A DNA stretch of 64,000 nt. It comes from JAOPZW01 sp963707695. GTDB taxonomy: Bacteria; Actinomycetota; Thermoleophilia; Solirubrobacterales; Solirubrobacteraceae. The notes beneath the pieces were generated by a model that was not told the origin of the DNA, did no database searches, and worked only from the letters and a program-made list of their open reading frames with translations. Of the stretch, positions 25,933 through 36,942 are shown piece after piece. The first letter of the stretch is position 1. Each line of letters starts with the position of its first letter. The position numbers were made by a program, and so were the translations under genes. The stretch lies in contig CAVPQY010000004.1 in the NCBI GenBank assembly GCA_963707695.1, positions 682,001-746,000 on the forward strand. The letters run 5' to 3'.

Positions 25933-26559
25933 ATGGCCCGACTCGCGCAAGTCTTCGCCCCCAAGGACCGGGAGTTCTTCGACCTCTTCGAGGAGGCGGC
26001 CGCCAACGCGGTCCAGGCCGCCGACCTCCTGGACCGGATGCTCGGGCGGTACCCCGAGTCCGCCGACCTCGCCCGCGACATCGTGATCTGCGAGCAGACC
26101 GGCGACCGGATCACCCACGACATCATCCAGCGGCTGAACTCGACGTTCGTCACGCCGATCGACCGCGAGGACATCCTCCAGCTGACCTCGGCGCTCGACG
26201 ACGTCGTCGACCTCATCGACGAGGTCTCGGACTACCTGGGCCTGTACCGCATCGAGGCGCCGATGGAGCAGGCGCAGCGCCTGGCCCACATCATCCTGCA
26301 GGCGACGCGGCAGATCGCCGAGGCGATGCCGCGCCTGCGGAACTTCCAGGACATCAGCCACTACACCGTCGAGATCAACCGGCTCGAGAACGACGGCGAC
26401 CGCGTCGTCCGCGACGCCATCGCGTCGCTCTTCCACGGCGGCATCGACCCGATGGTCGTCATCCGCTGGAAGGACATCTTCGAGCGGCTCGAAGAGGCCA
26501 TCGACGCCACCGAGCACGTCGCCAACGCGCTCGAGGGCATCGTCATCAAGAACAGCTGA
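25933..26559 (+). CDS. DUF47 family PhoU-like Pit accessory protein
   Basis: A 208-residue all-helical protein of the PhoU/DUF47 family that accompanies low-affinity phosphate transporters. FAPKDREFFDLFEEAAANAV is the typical start; ICEQTGDRITHDIIQRLNST and the second-repeat ENDGDRVVRDAIASLFHG carry the metal-binding ExxxD motifs; STFVTPIDREDILQL and RWKDIFERLEEAIDATEHVA fit the family. The pit gene begins 1 base after its stop, so they form an operon. Probably regulates Pit. Confidence 0.93.
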   Translation: MARLAQVFAPKDREFFDLFEEAAANAVQAADLLDRMLGRYPESADLARDIVICEQTGDRITHDIIQRLNSTFVTPIDREDILQLTSALDDVVDLIDEVSDYLGLYRIEAPMEQAQRLAHIILQATRQIAEAMPRLRNFQDISHYTVEINRLENDGDRVVRDAIASLFHGGIDPMVVIRWKDIFERLEEAIDATEHVANALEGIVIKNS

Positions 26560-26560
26560 C

Positions 26561-27674
26561 ATGTCCGGAGACGTCGTCCTCGTCATCGTCGTCGCGACGG
26601 CGCTGGCCTTCGACTTCACGAACGGGTTCCACGACACGGCGAACGCGATCGCCACGTCGGTCTCGACCCGCGCGATGTCCCCGCGCTCCGCCGTGGCCAT
26701 GTCCGCCGTCCTGAACTTCGCGGGGGCGTTCATCTCCCTGGCCGTCGCGGCCACCGTGGCCAAGGGCATCGTCCAGGCCGACGCGATCACGACGACGGTC
26801 GTGTTCGCCGGCCTCATCGGCGCGATCACGTGGAACCTGGCGACCTGGTGGCTCGGCCTGCCCTCGAGCTCCTCGCACGCCCTCATCGGCGGGGTGGTCG
26901 GCGCGGCCTTCGTCGCCGACGGCTCGAGCGTCATCGAGGGCGACGGCATCATCGAGAAGGTGATCGTCCCCGGGCTCCTCGCGCCGATCCTCGCCTTCAC
27001 CGTGGCCGGGTTCGCGATCCTCGTGGCCTACCGGATCGTCGGGCGCCTGCGCCCCGGGCCGGTCAACCGCGGCTACCGCTACGGCCAGGTCGTCAGCGGT
27101 GCGATGTTCTCGCTCGCCCACGGCACGAACGACGCGCAGAAGACGATGGGCATCATCACACTGGCCCTCATCGCCCACGGCGACATCTCGTCGACGAACT
27201 TCCACGTCCCCACCTGGGTCGTCATCTCTTCGGCGACCGCGATCGCGCTCGGCACGTACGTCGGCGGCTGGCGCATCATCCGCACGGTCGGCAGCCGCAT
27301 CATCAAGATGGACCCGGCGCAGGGCTTCTCGGCCTCGGGGGCGGGCGCCGCGGTGGTCCTGACCGCCACGCACCTCGGGTTCCCCCTGTCGACGACGCAC
27401 GTCATCTCGGGCGGCGTCATGGGCGCCGGCGCGGCCAAGCGCCTGTCGGCCGTGCGCTGGGGCGTCGCCGGCAACATCGCGGTGGCCTGGGTGCTCACGC
27501 TGCCGGCCGCGGCGCTCATCGGCGGCGTCGCCTACGGCGTGACGTCGATCTTCGGCGACGGGAATGCTCGGGCCGCTCGTCGTCTTCCTGAGCCTGGTCG
27601 GGCTCGTGCTCGGGATCTTCGGGCGCCGCGCCGCGCACGTGAGCGCCCAGACGACCGCGGAGACGACCTCGTGA
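26561..27674 (+). CDS. pit: Pit-type inorganic phosphate transporter (one frameshift)
   Basis: Low-affinity, proton-coupled, metal-phosphate symporter with about ten helices. ALAFDFTNGFHDTANAIATS and its inverted repeat SLAHGTNDAQKTMGIITLAL are the PD001131-type signatures; LPSSSSHALIGGVVGAAF and FPLSTTHVISGGVMGAGAAK are the paired loops. One indel near 27564 shifts the last 36 codons; the restored end reads LGPLVVFLSLVGLVLGIFGR and stops at TGA 27672-27674, overlapping the next start as GTGA. Confidence 0.94.
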
Positions 27675-27907
27675 CAGCGGTCATCGACGTCGGGCTGCTC
27701 TTCGAGCTCGTCTACGTCGCCGCGCTCTCGGGGGCCGCCGTCGGGCTGGCCTTCTCGCTGCTCATCCTCGGCAGCGTCCGCGCCGGCGACCTGCGGCGCG
27801 AGGGGCGCGGGGTCCAGGCGGCGGCCTACGCGACGATGGCGGTCCTCGCCGCCGCGGGGATCACGGCCCTCGTCGTCTTCGGCATCCTCGTCATCGTCAA
27901 CAAGTAG
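27671..27907 (+). CDS. small two-helix membrane protein downstream of pit
   Basis: A 78-residue protein: LLFELVYVAALSGAAVGLAF and TMAVLAAAGITALVVFGILV are two membrane helices joined by the polar loop LGSVRAGDLRREGRGVQ. GTG at 27671 overlaps the repaired pit stop (GTGA), which itself supports the pit frame correction. I recall such small proteins after pit in related actinobacteria but know no name. Perhaps a Pit subunit. Confidence 0.7.
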   Translation: MTAVIDVGLLFELVYVAALSGAAVGLAFSLLILGSVRAGDLRREGRGVQAAAYATMAVLAAAGITALVVFGILVIVNK

Positions 27908-27946
27908 GGGGCGGCCGCCGCCGGGCGGGGGCCGGCCGCCGCCCCC
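27907..27946. terminator. GC hairpin between convergent genes
   Basis: GGGGGCGGC (27907-27915) can pair with GCCGCCGCCCCC (27935-27946) with one bulged base. It directly follows the pit operon and faces the convergent acyltransferase gene. No T tract. The whole 27908-27994 gap is GC-only low-complexity sequence, so chance pairing is possible. Confidence 0.35.
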
Positions 27947-27994
27947 GGCGGGCCGGCCGGCGAGGACGGCCGGGATGGCGGGGTCGGCCGGCGC

Positions 27995-28615
27995 TCAGCC
28001 GGCCGCCGTCGGCGCCTGGTCCTCCTCGGCGCCGGGCAGGAAGTCGATGGCGCGCAGGACGCGCGCGGGCGCGCCGGCGGCGATCGTGCCCGGCGGCAGG
28101 TCGGTCGTCACGACGCTGTTGGCGCCCACGACGCAGCGGTCGCCGATCGTCACGCCGCTCGTGACGACGACGTGGGCGCCGAGCCAGACGTTGTCCCCCA
28201 CGCGCGTCGGCCCCTTCGACGTGAAGCCCTGCCAGGTGATCGGGCGGCGCGGGTCGTCGAACCGGTGGTTCGCGTCGCTGACGAAGCAGCCGTTGGCCAG
28301 CATGCAGTGCGCCCCGATCTCGACGAGGCCGTCGGCGGCGACCATCACCCCCAGGTTCAGGAAGGTCCCCGTGCCGATGCGCAGGCGGGCGTCCCCAGGG
28401 ACCGTGATCCACACGTCGGGCTCGAAGAGCACGTGCGGCCCGAGGTCGATGCGCCCCTCATCGAGCCCCTCCAGGACGTTGCCGTGCAGCGGCATGCGCG
28501 CGAAGCACTCGCGCTCGGCCAGCGCCCAGTGCAGGCGCGCCCGGTTCCAGGGCAGCGACGAGCGCTGGTACCACTGCCGCTTCTGCAGCCAGAGGCGGGC
28601 CTGGGCGGCGGTCAT
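27995..28615 (-). CDS. hexapeptide-repeat acyltransferase
   Basis: A 206-residue left-handed beta-helix transferase of the maltose/galactoside acetyltransferase type. An N-terminal helical stretch (ARLWLQKRQWYQRSSLPWNR) precedes the repeats: IGTGTFLNLGVMVAADGLVE, IGAHCMLANGCFVSDANHRF, VGDNVWLGAHVVVTSGVTIG and VGANSVVTTDLPPGTIAAGA. NHRF supplies the catalytic histidine. Probably O-acetylates a sugar or surface glycan. Convergent with the pit operon; ATG 28615 has no clear ribosome site. Confidence 0.85.
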   Translation of the reverse strand: MTAAQARLWLQKRQWYQRSSLPWNRARLHWALAERECFARMPLHGNVLEGLDEGRIDLGPHVLFEPDVWITVPGDARLRIGTGTFLNLGVMVAADGLVEIGAHCMLANGCFVSDANHRFDDPRRPITWQGFTSKGPTRVGDNVWLGAHVVVTSGVTIGDRCVVGANSVVTTDLPPGTIAAGAPARVLRAIDFLPGAEEDQAPTAAG

Positions 28616-28761
28616 GGGGCCGGGACGGAGGTCATCGCGGGCCCGAGCTTCCCACGAAGACGCCCGTGCACCGCGCCTTGCAGCACGCAGGGGGCCTTGC
28701 AGCGCTACCTAATCGCGCGCGCGGCGGGGTGCCGGGCGACGATCGGGGCCATGGTGGGGAC

Positions 28762-29817
28762 ATGCGTTCCCTCCCGGCCGCCCTGGCGGCTGCTGCCCTG
28801 CTGGCGTCCGCCGCCCCGGCCACCGCCACCGTCCACACGATCGCGCCCGGCGAGACCCTCTCGGGCATCGCCGCCGCCCACGGCGTCAGCACGTCCGCGC
28901 TGGCGGCCGCCAACGGCATCTCGCCGACCGCCTTCGCCATCAGCGGCCGGACCCTGCAGCTCCCCGGCGCGGGCAGCGGCGCGGCGGCGACCACGGGCAC
29001 GACCGGCGACGGGCACCTGGTCGCACCGGGCGAGACGCTCTCCGGCATCGCCGCGGCCAACGGCCTGACCACGAGCGCCCTGGCCGCCGCCAACGGCCTG
29101 TCGACGACGAGCTTCGCGATCGCGGGCACCCGCCTGCGGATCCCGGGCGGCGGCGCCGCGGGCGGCGGCCCGGGCGCACCCGAGCCGATGGGCGGCTACA
29201 CCGTGCGTCCGGGCGACACGCTCTCGGGCCTCGCGGCGCGCAGCCGCGTCACCGTCGCGCAGATCGCCTACGCCAACGGGCTGCCCGCCGGCGCGCCGCT
29301 CGTCGCCGGTCGCGTCCTGAAGCTCCCGACCGGGTCCCCCGTGCTCTCGACGCAGGGCTCGACGCCCACCGGCGCGGCCGTCCCCGTCGCCGCGACGGCG
29401 GCGCCGCACCCGACGGCCGCGCGGGTGACGTCGTCGCAGGTCGCCGCCATCGCCGCCCAGGAGGGCGTCCCGGCGTCCCTGGCTGCGGCCATCGCCTGGC
29501 AGGAGAGCGGCTTCAACAACGGCATGGTGTCGTCGGCGTCCGCGCGCGGCGTCATGCAGGTCATGCCCGGCACGTGGGACTGGGTGCAGAGCTACCTGGC
29601 CGGCAGCCGGCGCCTGAACCCGTTCTCGGCCGAGGACAACGTCCGGGCCGGCTCCCTGTACCTGCGCCGCCTGCTGGAGCAGAGCGGCGGCGACCCGGCC
29701 CTCGCGGCCGCCGGCTACTACCAGGGTCTCGCGTCCGTCCAGCGCAGCGGGATGCTCCCCGAGACGCGCCGGTACGTCGCGAACGTCCTCGCGCTGCGCA
29801 GCCGCTTCGGCGGCTGA
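28762..29817 (+). CDS. secreted LysM-lytic transglycosylase
   Basis: A 351-residue cell-wall enzyme. Signal peptide SLPAALAAAALLASAAPATA; three LysM peptidoglycan-binding repeats (HTIAPGETLSGIAAAHGVS; HLVAPGETLSGIAAANGLT; YTVRPGDTLSGLAARSRVT); then an SLT domain with VPASLAAAIAWQESGFNNGM (catalytic Glu), ASARGVMQVMPGTWDWVQSY and DPALAAAGYYQGLASV. ATG at 28762 is preceded by GTGGGGA; an upstream in-frame ATG would bury the signal peptide. I looked in the 146-base upstream gap for a cyclic di-AMP riboswitch, common before such genes, and saw none. Stands alone as a transcription unit. Confidence 0.9.
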   Translation: MRSLPAALAAAALLASAAPATATVHTIAPGETLSGIAAAHGVSTSALAAANGISPTAFAISGRTLQLPGAGSGAAATTGTTGDGHLVAPGETLSGIAAANGLTTSALAAANGLSTTSFAIAGTRLRIPGGGAAGGGPGAPEPMGGYTVRPGDTLSGLAARSRVTVAQIAYANGLPAGAPLVAGRVLKLPTGSPVLSTQGSTPTGAAVPVAATAAPHPTAARVTSSQVAAIAAQEGVPASLAAAIAWQESGFNNGMVSSASARGVMQVMPGTWDWVQSYLAGSRRLNPFSAEDNVRAGSLYLRRLLEQSGGDPALAAAGYYQGLASVQRSGMLPETRRYVANVLALRSRFGG

Positions 29818-29930
29818 CGCCGGCCCGACCCTGAGGCGGGCCGCCTGACCCCTACGGGTGCGGGCTGCGCCCCGGCGGGAGGCCTGGTGCCCGGGGCGAC
29901 GCGGCGACGCGGCGCTGGGACGGTGTGGCC

Positions 29931-30692
29931 ATGCCCGAGACCACGCCCCCCACCCCGACCACCACCCCGCGCCGCGGCGCCGGCCGCATCACCGCCCTCG
30001 TCGCCGGGAGCCTCATCGGCCTCCTGGCCCTGGGGCTCTTCGCCGCCGGAGGCGCCTTGCTCTGGGCCGACGGCCAGAAGGACGCCCACGGCGACCTCTC
30101 GACCGGCCCGCACCGCCTCGCGTCGAGCAGCTACGCGATCGCCTCCGACGACCTCGACGTCGACCTCGACGGTGCCGGGAAGGTCCTCAACCCGGACCGC
30201 TACGGCGACGTGCGCCTGACCGCGACCAGCCGCAACGGCAAGGACGTGTTCGTCGGGATCGCCCCGACCCGAGACGTCGAGGCCTACCTGGCCCGCAGTG
30301 CGCACGCCACGGTGACGGACGTCTCGACGTCGCCGTTCCGCGCCACCTACCGGGCGCACGACGGGGCCCACCGGCCCGCCGCGCCGACCTCCGAGCGCTT
30401 CTGGGCCGCCTCGTCCCACGGCGCCGGGACCCAGTCGGTCCGCTGGGACGTCCGCGACGGTCGCTGGTCCGTGGTCGTCATGAACGCCGACGGCACCCGA
30501 GGCGTCGACGCCGGGGTCGGCGCGGGCGCGAGCCTCCCGTTCCTGACGGCCGCCGGCTGGGGCTCGATCGGCGGCGGCGCGCTGCTCGTGCTCGTCGCCG
30601 CGGGCCTGGTGGCCGCGGGCACGCGGCCCCCGCGCCCGGGCGCCGGGGCGAGCCCCGCCGCGCCGCCGGCGCCCGCGCACGCCGGCATCTAG
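29931..30692 (+). CDS. membrane protein with extracytoplasmic domain, function unknown
   Basis: A 253-residue protein: Pro/Thr-rich N-terminus, membrane helix ALVAGSLIGLLALGLFAAGG, an external beta-rich domain of about 150 residues (LASSSYAIASDDLDVDLDGA; VFVGIAPTRDVEAYLARSAH; VVVMNADGTRGVDAGVGAGA) and a second helix SIGGGALLVLVAAGLVAAGT with an Ala/Pro tail. I recognise this as a widespread actinobacterial hypothetical type (FVGIA and VMNADG blocks) without known function. An in-frame GTG at 29925 is an equal alternative start. The 113-base gap before it holds no clear promoter. Confidence 0.75.
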   Translation: MPETTPPTPTTTPRRGAGRITALVAGSLIGLLALGLFAAGGALLWADGQKDAHGDLSTGPHRLASSSYAIASDDLDVDLDGAGKVLNPDRYGDVRLTATSRNGKDVFVGIAPTRDVEAYLARSAHATVTDVSTSPFRATYRAHDGAHRPAAPTSERFWAASSHGAGTQSVRWDVRDGRWSVVVMNADGTRGVDAGVGAGASLPFLTAAGWGSIGGGALLVLVAAGLVAAGTRPPRPGAGASPAAPPAPAHAGI

Positions 30693-30713
30693 CCGCCGGC
30701 GCCAGCACGCACG

Positions 30714-30747
30714 GGCGAGGGCGGCTCCCACCGGGGCCGCCCTCGCC
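30714..30747. terminator. bidirectional GC hairpin between convergent genes
   Basis: GGCGAGGGCGGC (30714-30725) and GCCGCCCTCGCC (30736-30747) form a perfect 12-base-pair stem with a 10-base loop, 22 bases after one stop and 33 bases from the other. No T tract on either strand. Its position between two convergent genes makes a shared terminator likely. Confidence 0.6.
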
Positions 30748-30779
30748 GTCGTCCCGGGGGCGGCGCCGACCACAGCCGG

Positions 30780-32225
30780 TCAGTCGGCCAGCGCGAACCA
30801 CAGGACGGCCATGGCCTCGTCGTCGGTCAGCCGCCAGTCCGGCTCGCCCAGGAAGAACGCCGTCGTCTCGCGGTTGCGCCCCCAGCGGCGGTGCGCCCAG
30901 CGGCGGAACTCCTCGACGGTCTCGCCCGTTCCCAGGGCCCCCACGGCGTGCTCGTCGACCTGCCCGAGCGGCAGGATCGACACGCGCCGCACCACGACCG
31001 CGCCGTGCTCCCGGCCGGCGTGGTCGCGGATCGGCAGCCGTGTCCCGATGCCGGGCACGCCCCCTTCGAGGTCCCACTCGCGCGCCACGGAGATCGCGCC
31101 GGTCCGGCGACCGGCCAGGATCGCCGCGATGGCGGCGTCGCCCTCGCCCCCGTCGTCGGGCGCGCCGAACTCCAGGAACGGCTCACGCGCGGTGCGCCAC
31201 GGTCCCAGCGGGATCGAGGCGGTGAGCCGCGTCCCCCGGCCGGGCGGGCTGTCGACGGCGAGGGTGCCGCCCAGCGTCGCGACCCGGTCCTGCAGGCCGC
31301 GCAGGCCCGAGCCGCGGCGCGGATCCGCGCCTCCCCGGCCGTCGTCGGACACCGTCGCGAGGATCGCGTCGGGGGCCTGCGCGACGTCGACGCGCAGCGC
31401 CGTCGCCTCGGCGTGCTTGCCGGCGTTGCTGACCGCCTCGCTGACGAGGAAGAACACCGTGACCTCGATCGGCTCCGGGAGGCGGCGCCCGGGCAGCGCG
31501 TCGACGTGGAGCGGGACGGGCGAGCGCGCCGCCAGGATCTCCAGCGCGGTGGCCAGGCCCTTGTCGGCCAGGCCCACCGGGTGGAGGCCGTGCGAGAGCT
31601 CGCGCAGCTCGGCCGTCGCCTCGCGCGCCTCGTCGCGCGCCCGGCGCAGCAGGGGCCGCGCGGCCTCGGGCGACTCGTCGAGCTGGCGCTCGGCGAGCGT
31701 CAGGAGGTGGATCACGGCGACCGTGCGCTGCTGGACGCCGTCGTGGATGTCGCGCCCGATCCGCCGGCGCTCCTCGTCGACGGCGTGCACGAGGCGCGCG
31801 CGGGCGACGGCGAGCCGCTCCTCGCCCGCCCGCAGGCTCTCCACGTACCGATGGCGCTGGACCTCGCCCGCCGTCCGCATCGACAGCAGCGTGAACAGGG
31901 CGACGTCCCGGGTCGTGGGGACGTCCGCCACGCCCTCCACGCCCACGTGCCCGAAGACGACGCCGTCGGCGTCACGCAGCGGCACCGACACCGACGCCGG
32001 GCCCAGCGGCAACCGCCCCGGCAGGACGAACTCGCCGCCGGCGGACTCGGACCCGTCGCGCCACTCGGCCAGGACGTGCGCGTGCTCGCCGTGGTGGTCG
32101 GCGACGTAGACGAGCCGCGCCCCGGAGAGCGCGGCGTACTCGCGGACCAGCGCGCGGAGGAACGACTCGCCGACCTCGCCCGCGGTGCGCTGCACGAGCA
32201 CGGCGATGGGATCCTGGGCCCGCAC
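30780..32225 (-). CDS. NarL-type sensor histidine kinase with C-terminal ASCH domain
   Basis: A 481-residue cytoplasmic protein without membrane helices. Residues about 15-120 look like a GAF sensor (ARLVYVADHHGEHAHVLAEW; VSVPLRDADGVVFGHVGVEG). HisKA_3: EERRRIGRDIHDGVQQRTVA with His161. HATPase: VSEAVSNAGKHAEATAL (N box), VSDDGRGG and GSGLRGLQDRVATLGG (G boxes) to about residue 340. Residues 348-481 resemble an ASCH domain: LEFGAPDDGGEGDAAIAAIL, AGRRTGAISVAREWDLEGG, PGIGTRLPIRDHAGREHGAV, VRRVSILPLGQVDEHAVGAL, FRRWAHRRWGRN. One uninterrupted frame. No response regulator gene lies nearby, so it is an orphan here. GTG start 7 bases after TAGGGT. Confidence 0.85.
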   Translation of the reverse strand: MRAQDPIAVLVQRTAGEVGESFLRALVREYAALSGARLVYVADHHGEHAHVLAEWRDGSESAGGEFVLPGRLPLGPASVSVPLRDADGVVFGHVGVEGVADVPTTRDVALFTLLSMRTAGEVQRHRYVESLRAGEERLAVARARLVHAVDEERRRIGRDIHDGVQQRTVAVIHLLTLAERQLDESPEAARPLLRRARDEAREATAELRELSHGLHPVGLADKGLATALEILAARSPVPLHVDALPGRRLPEPIEVTVFFLVSEAVSNAGKHAEATALRVDVAQAPDAILATVSDDGRGGADPRRGSGLRGLQDRVATLGGTLAVDSPPGRGTRLTASIPLGPWRTAREPFLEFGAPDDGGEGDAAIAAILAGRRTGAISVAREWDLEGGVPGIGTRLPIRDHAGREHGAVVVRRVSILPLGQVDEHAVGALGTGETVEEFRRWAHRRWGRNRETTAFFLGEPDWRLTDDEAMAVLWFALAD

Positions 32226-32232
32226 CGATGCG

Positions 32233-32238
32233 ACCCTA
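32233..32238 (-). promoter_or_regulatory. -10 hexamer of the kinase-ASCH gene
   Basis: Minus-strand TAGGGT, 7 bases before GTG 32225. Confidence 0.5.
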
Positions 32239-32310
32239 CCGACGCGCCGCGCGGTGGCCGCGGCCGGCCGTGCGGGCCCGGGCCGCCGCCGCGCGCCGCC
32301 GGCTGCGGCG

Positions 32311-32341
32311 GCGCTAGGCCGCGGCGCCGACCCTCCTGGCG

Positions 32342-32366
<25 letters not shown>
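32311..32366. repeat. tandem 28-base duplication at the uvrA 3' end
   Basis: Bases 32311-32338 and 32339-32366 match at 25 of 28 positions. The second copy encodes the last residues of UvrA (KKVAAAA and its TAG); the first copy lies beyond the stop and repeats it, including a second TAG. It looks like a slipped duplication of the gene end that has since drifted. Confidence 0.75.
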
Positions 32367-35239
<2,873 letters not shown>

Positions 35240-35248
35240 GCTCAGAGC

Positions 35249-35254
35249 AGTGTA
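35249..35254 (-). promoter_or_regulatory. -10 hexamer of uvrA
   Basis: Minus-strand TACACT, 9 bases before ATG 35239. Confidence 0.55.
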
Positions 35255-35260
35255 GTCGGG

Positions 35261-35274
35261 CGAACAGACGTTCC
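35261..35274 (-). promoter_or_regulatory. LexA (SOS) box upstream of uvrA
   Basis: CGAACAGACGTTCC fits the Gram-positive LexA consensus CGAACRNRYGTTYC at every position. It lies 6 bases upstream of the uvrA -10 hexamer, so bound LexA would block RNA polymerase. It ends 3 bases before the stop of the convergently placed glycoside hydrolase gene. Confidence 0.75.
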
Positions 35275-35276
35275 CC

Positions 35277-36434
35277 CTACCGGCTGAGACGCCGCAGGAG
35301 GCCCCGCAGCGCGGCCTCCGCGGGCCGCGACACCGGGCCCCGCGGCGTCATGCCGCGCAGGCCCGCGTAGCGGAACGACCCCAGCTCGCCCGTGTCCTCG
35401 GAGAGCCAGGTGTAGACGCAGATCGACGCGATGCGCAGCGTCCGCCGCAGGCGCGTCAGGCGCCGGACCGAGCCGACGAGGCGCTGCTCCTGCCCCTTCG
35501 GGGTGGTGCTGATCGCGAAGCGCGGCTCGGGGGCGCCGACCGTGGCGGGCCAGCCCAGCTCGGTGATCAGGACCGGCTTGCGGGCGTCGCCGTTGGCGCG
35601 CATGACCCGCCGCGCCCGCCGCACGAGCTCGACCACCCCCGGGACGGTCGCGGTGTAGGGGTGGATCGCGACGGCGTCGAAGCTCCGCCGCGCGCCCGCG
35701 TCGTAGAGCGCGGCGAGGTCCTCCCAGCTGCGGTTCGTCAGCCCGCCCGCGACGACCTGCGCCCCCGGGTCGGCCCGGTGCAGGGCGCGGGAGCCCGCGC
35801 GCAGGAGCCGGGCGTAGGACGGCGCCCACGGCGTGACGTCCCAGTACGGCTTGAGGTCGGGCTCGTTCCAGACCTGCCAGGTGCGGATGGGCTGCGGGCG
35901 CAGGCCGCGGACCTGGCCCCAGATGTACCCGCGGGGGCCGTAGCGGCGCACGAGCGCCCCCGCGAAGGCCCCGTAGGCCGAGGGGTCACGCGGCGGCGCG
36001 GACTGGTTGAACGGGTCCAGCGAGACCCACGCGGGGGTCGCCTGGCCGATGATCGGCAGCACCCGCAGGCCCGCGCGCGCGGCGGCCAGGACGAACCGGT
36101 CCGCGTAGGTGAAGTTGATGTCGCCGTCGAGGACGCGCCGCCGGCGCGACGCCGGGCGCCGGGGCTGCATGTACCACCAGGGGAAGTAGAGCCGGACGTA
36201 GCGCAGGTGGCTGCGCCGGATCCGCGCGAACTCGGCGTCGATGGGCGCCCCCGGGTCCAGGAGCGGGCCGTCCACGTTCATGCCGAAGAAGCGCGGCGGC
36301 AGGTGCGTGCCGGCGGCGTGGCCGCGTGCGGCGCGCGCCGCCGCGGGCCGCGGGGCGAGGGCCGCGAGCGCGACGAGCAGCGCGACCGCGACGGCGGCCA
36401 CGACCACGCTGCGGCTCCGAGGGGCGGCGGCCAC
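35277..36434 (-). CDS. secreted clan GH-A glycoside hydrolase
   Basis: A 385-residue extracellular enzyme. Signal peptide VVVAAVAVALLVALAALAP; TIM barrel with LRYVRLYFPWWYMQP, AARAGLRVLPIIGQATPAWV, IRTWQVWNEPDLKPYW (acid/base Glu in NEPD), DAVAIHPYTATVPGVVELVR and KPVLITELGWPATVG (nucleophile Glu). The pattern fits GH39/GH5-like families; substrate unknown. GTG at 36434 is 8 bases after TATCGT. Divergent from a MerR-like gene whose start is only 48 bases away, which could be its regulator. Confidence 0.85.
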   Translation of the reverse strand: MAAAPRSRSVVVAAVAVALLVALAALAPRPAAARAARGHAAGTHLPPRFFGMNVDGPLLDPGAPIDAEFARIRRSHLRYVRLYFPWWYMQPRRPASRRRRVLDGDINFTYADRFVLAAARAGLRVLPIIGQATPAWVSLDPFNQSAPPRDPSAYGAFAGALVRRYGPRGYIWGQVRGLRPQPIRTWQVWNEPDLKPYWDVTPWAPSYARLLRAGSRALHRADPGAQVVAGGLTNRSWEDLAALYDAGARRSFDAVAIHPYTATVPGVVELVRRARRVMRANGDARKPVLITELGWPATVGAPEPRFAISTTPKGQEQRLVGSVRRLTRLRRTLRIASICVYTWLSEDTGELGSFRYAGLRGMTPRGPVSRPAEAALRGLLRRLSR

Positions 36435-36442
36435 GGCGTGGG

Positions 36443-36448
36443 ACGATA
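36443..36448 (-). promoter_or_regulatory. -10 hexamer of the glycoside hydrolase gene
   Basis: Minus-strand TATCGT, 8 bases before GTG 36434. Confidence 0.5.
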
Positions 36449-36470
36449 TTCCGGTTCGACCGCGCGCGGG

Positions 36471-36476
36471 TACAGT
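36471..36476 (+). promoter_or_regulatory. -10 hexamer of the MerR-like gene
   Basis: TACAGT, 6 bases before ATG 36483. It is 22 bases from the opposing hexamer, so the two divergent promoters overlap. Confidence 0.5.
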
Positions 36477-36482
36477 CGCCCC

Positions 36483-36923
36483 ATGGCGCCCGGTCGCGCC
36501 CACGGGACGCTCCGCGCCGGCGAGGTCGGCGAGCTCGTCGGCGTCTCCGGCACGACGATCGGGCAGTGGGCGCGGCGCGGCTACATCCGGTCCTCCCAGC
36601 GGGAGGCGGAACCGCGGGTCTACGCCGTCGAGGACGTCGCCGAGGCGGCCGTCGTCCGGGCCCTGCTCGAGCGTGGCGTGCGGCGCCCCGCGGTCCGCGC
36701 CGCGGTCGCGCGGCTGCGCGCCGGCGCGCGCGGCGGCCCGTGGCCGCTGGTCGACGCCCGGCTCGGCACCGTCCAGGAGGGCGTCCGCACGCGCTTGCTG
36801 CTGCACCTCGATGGCGCCTGGCACGAGCTGGGGCCGCGGGGCTGGCAGCGCGTCGTGGCCCTCGGGCCGGTCGACGAGGTCCCGGCCAGGCTCGTCGCCT
36901 CCTCGCCGCCGCTGGCGGCGTGA
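36483..36923 (+). CDS. MerR-like DNA-binding protein
   Basis: A 146-residue protein with an N-terminal winged-helix of MerR/HTH_17 type: LRAGEVGELVGVSGTTIGQW, ARRGYIRSSQREAEPRVYAV and DVAEAAVVRALLERGVRRPA. The C-terminal 70 residues (VQEGVRTRLLLHLDGAWHEL) are not a known effector domain to me; no metal-binding cysteines. Its promoter overlaps that of the divergent glycoside hydrolase, which suggests it controls that gene and itself. Convergent with the next gene. Confidence 0.78.
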   Translation: MAPGRAHGTLRAGEVGELVGVSGTTIGQWARRGYIRSSQREAEPRVYAVEDVAEAAVVRALLERGVRRPAVRAAVARLRAGARGGPWPLVDARLGTVQEGVRTRLLLHLDGAWHELGPRGWQRVVALGPVDEVPARLVASSPPLAA

Positions 36924-36942
36924 GCCGCCGCCACGGCGCGGG

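Noticed and set aside
28616..28761. Possible cyclic di-AMP riboswitch before the LysM-SLT hydrolase gene.
   Set aside because: The 146-base gap lacks the conserved motifs of the ydaO class and no convincing pseudoknot-forming segments could be seen.
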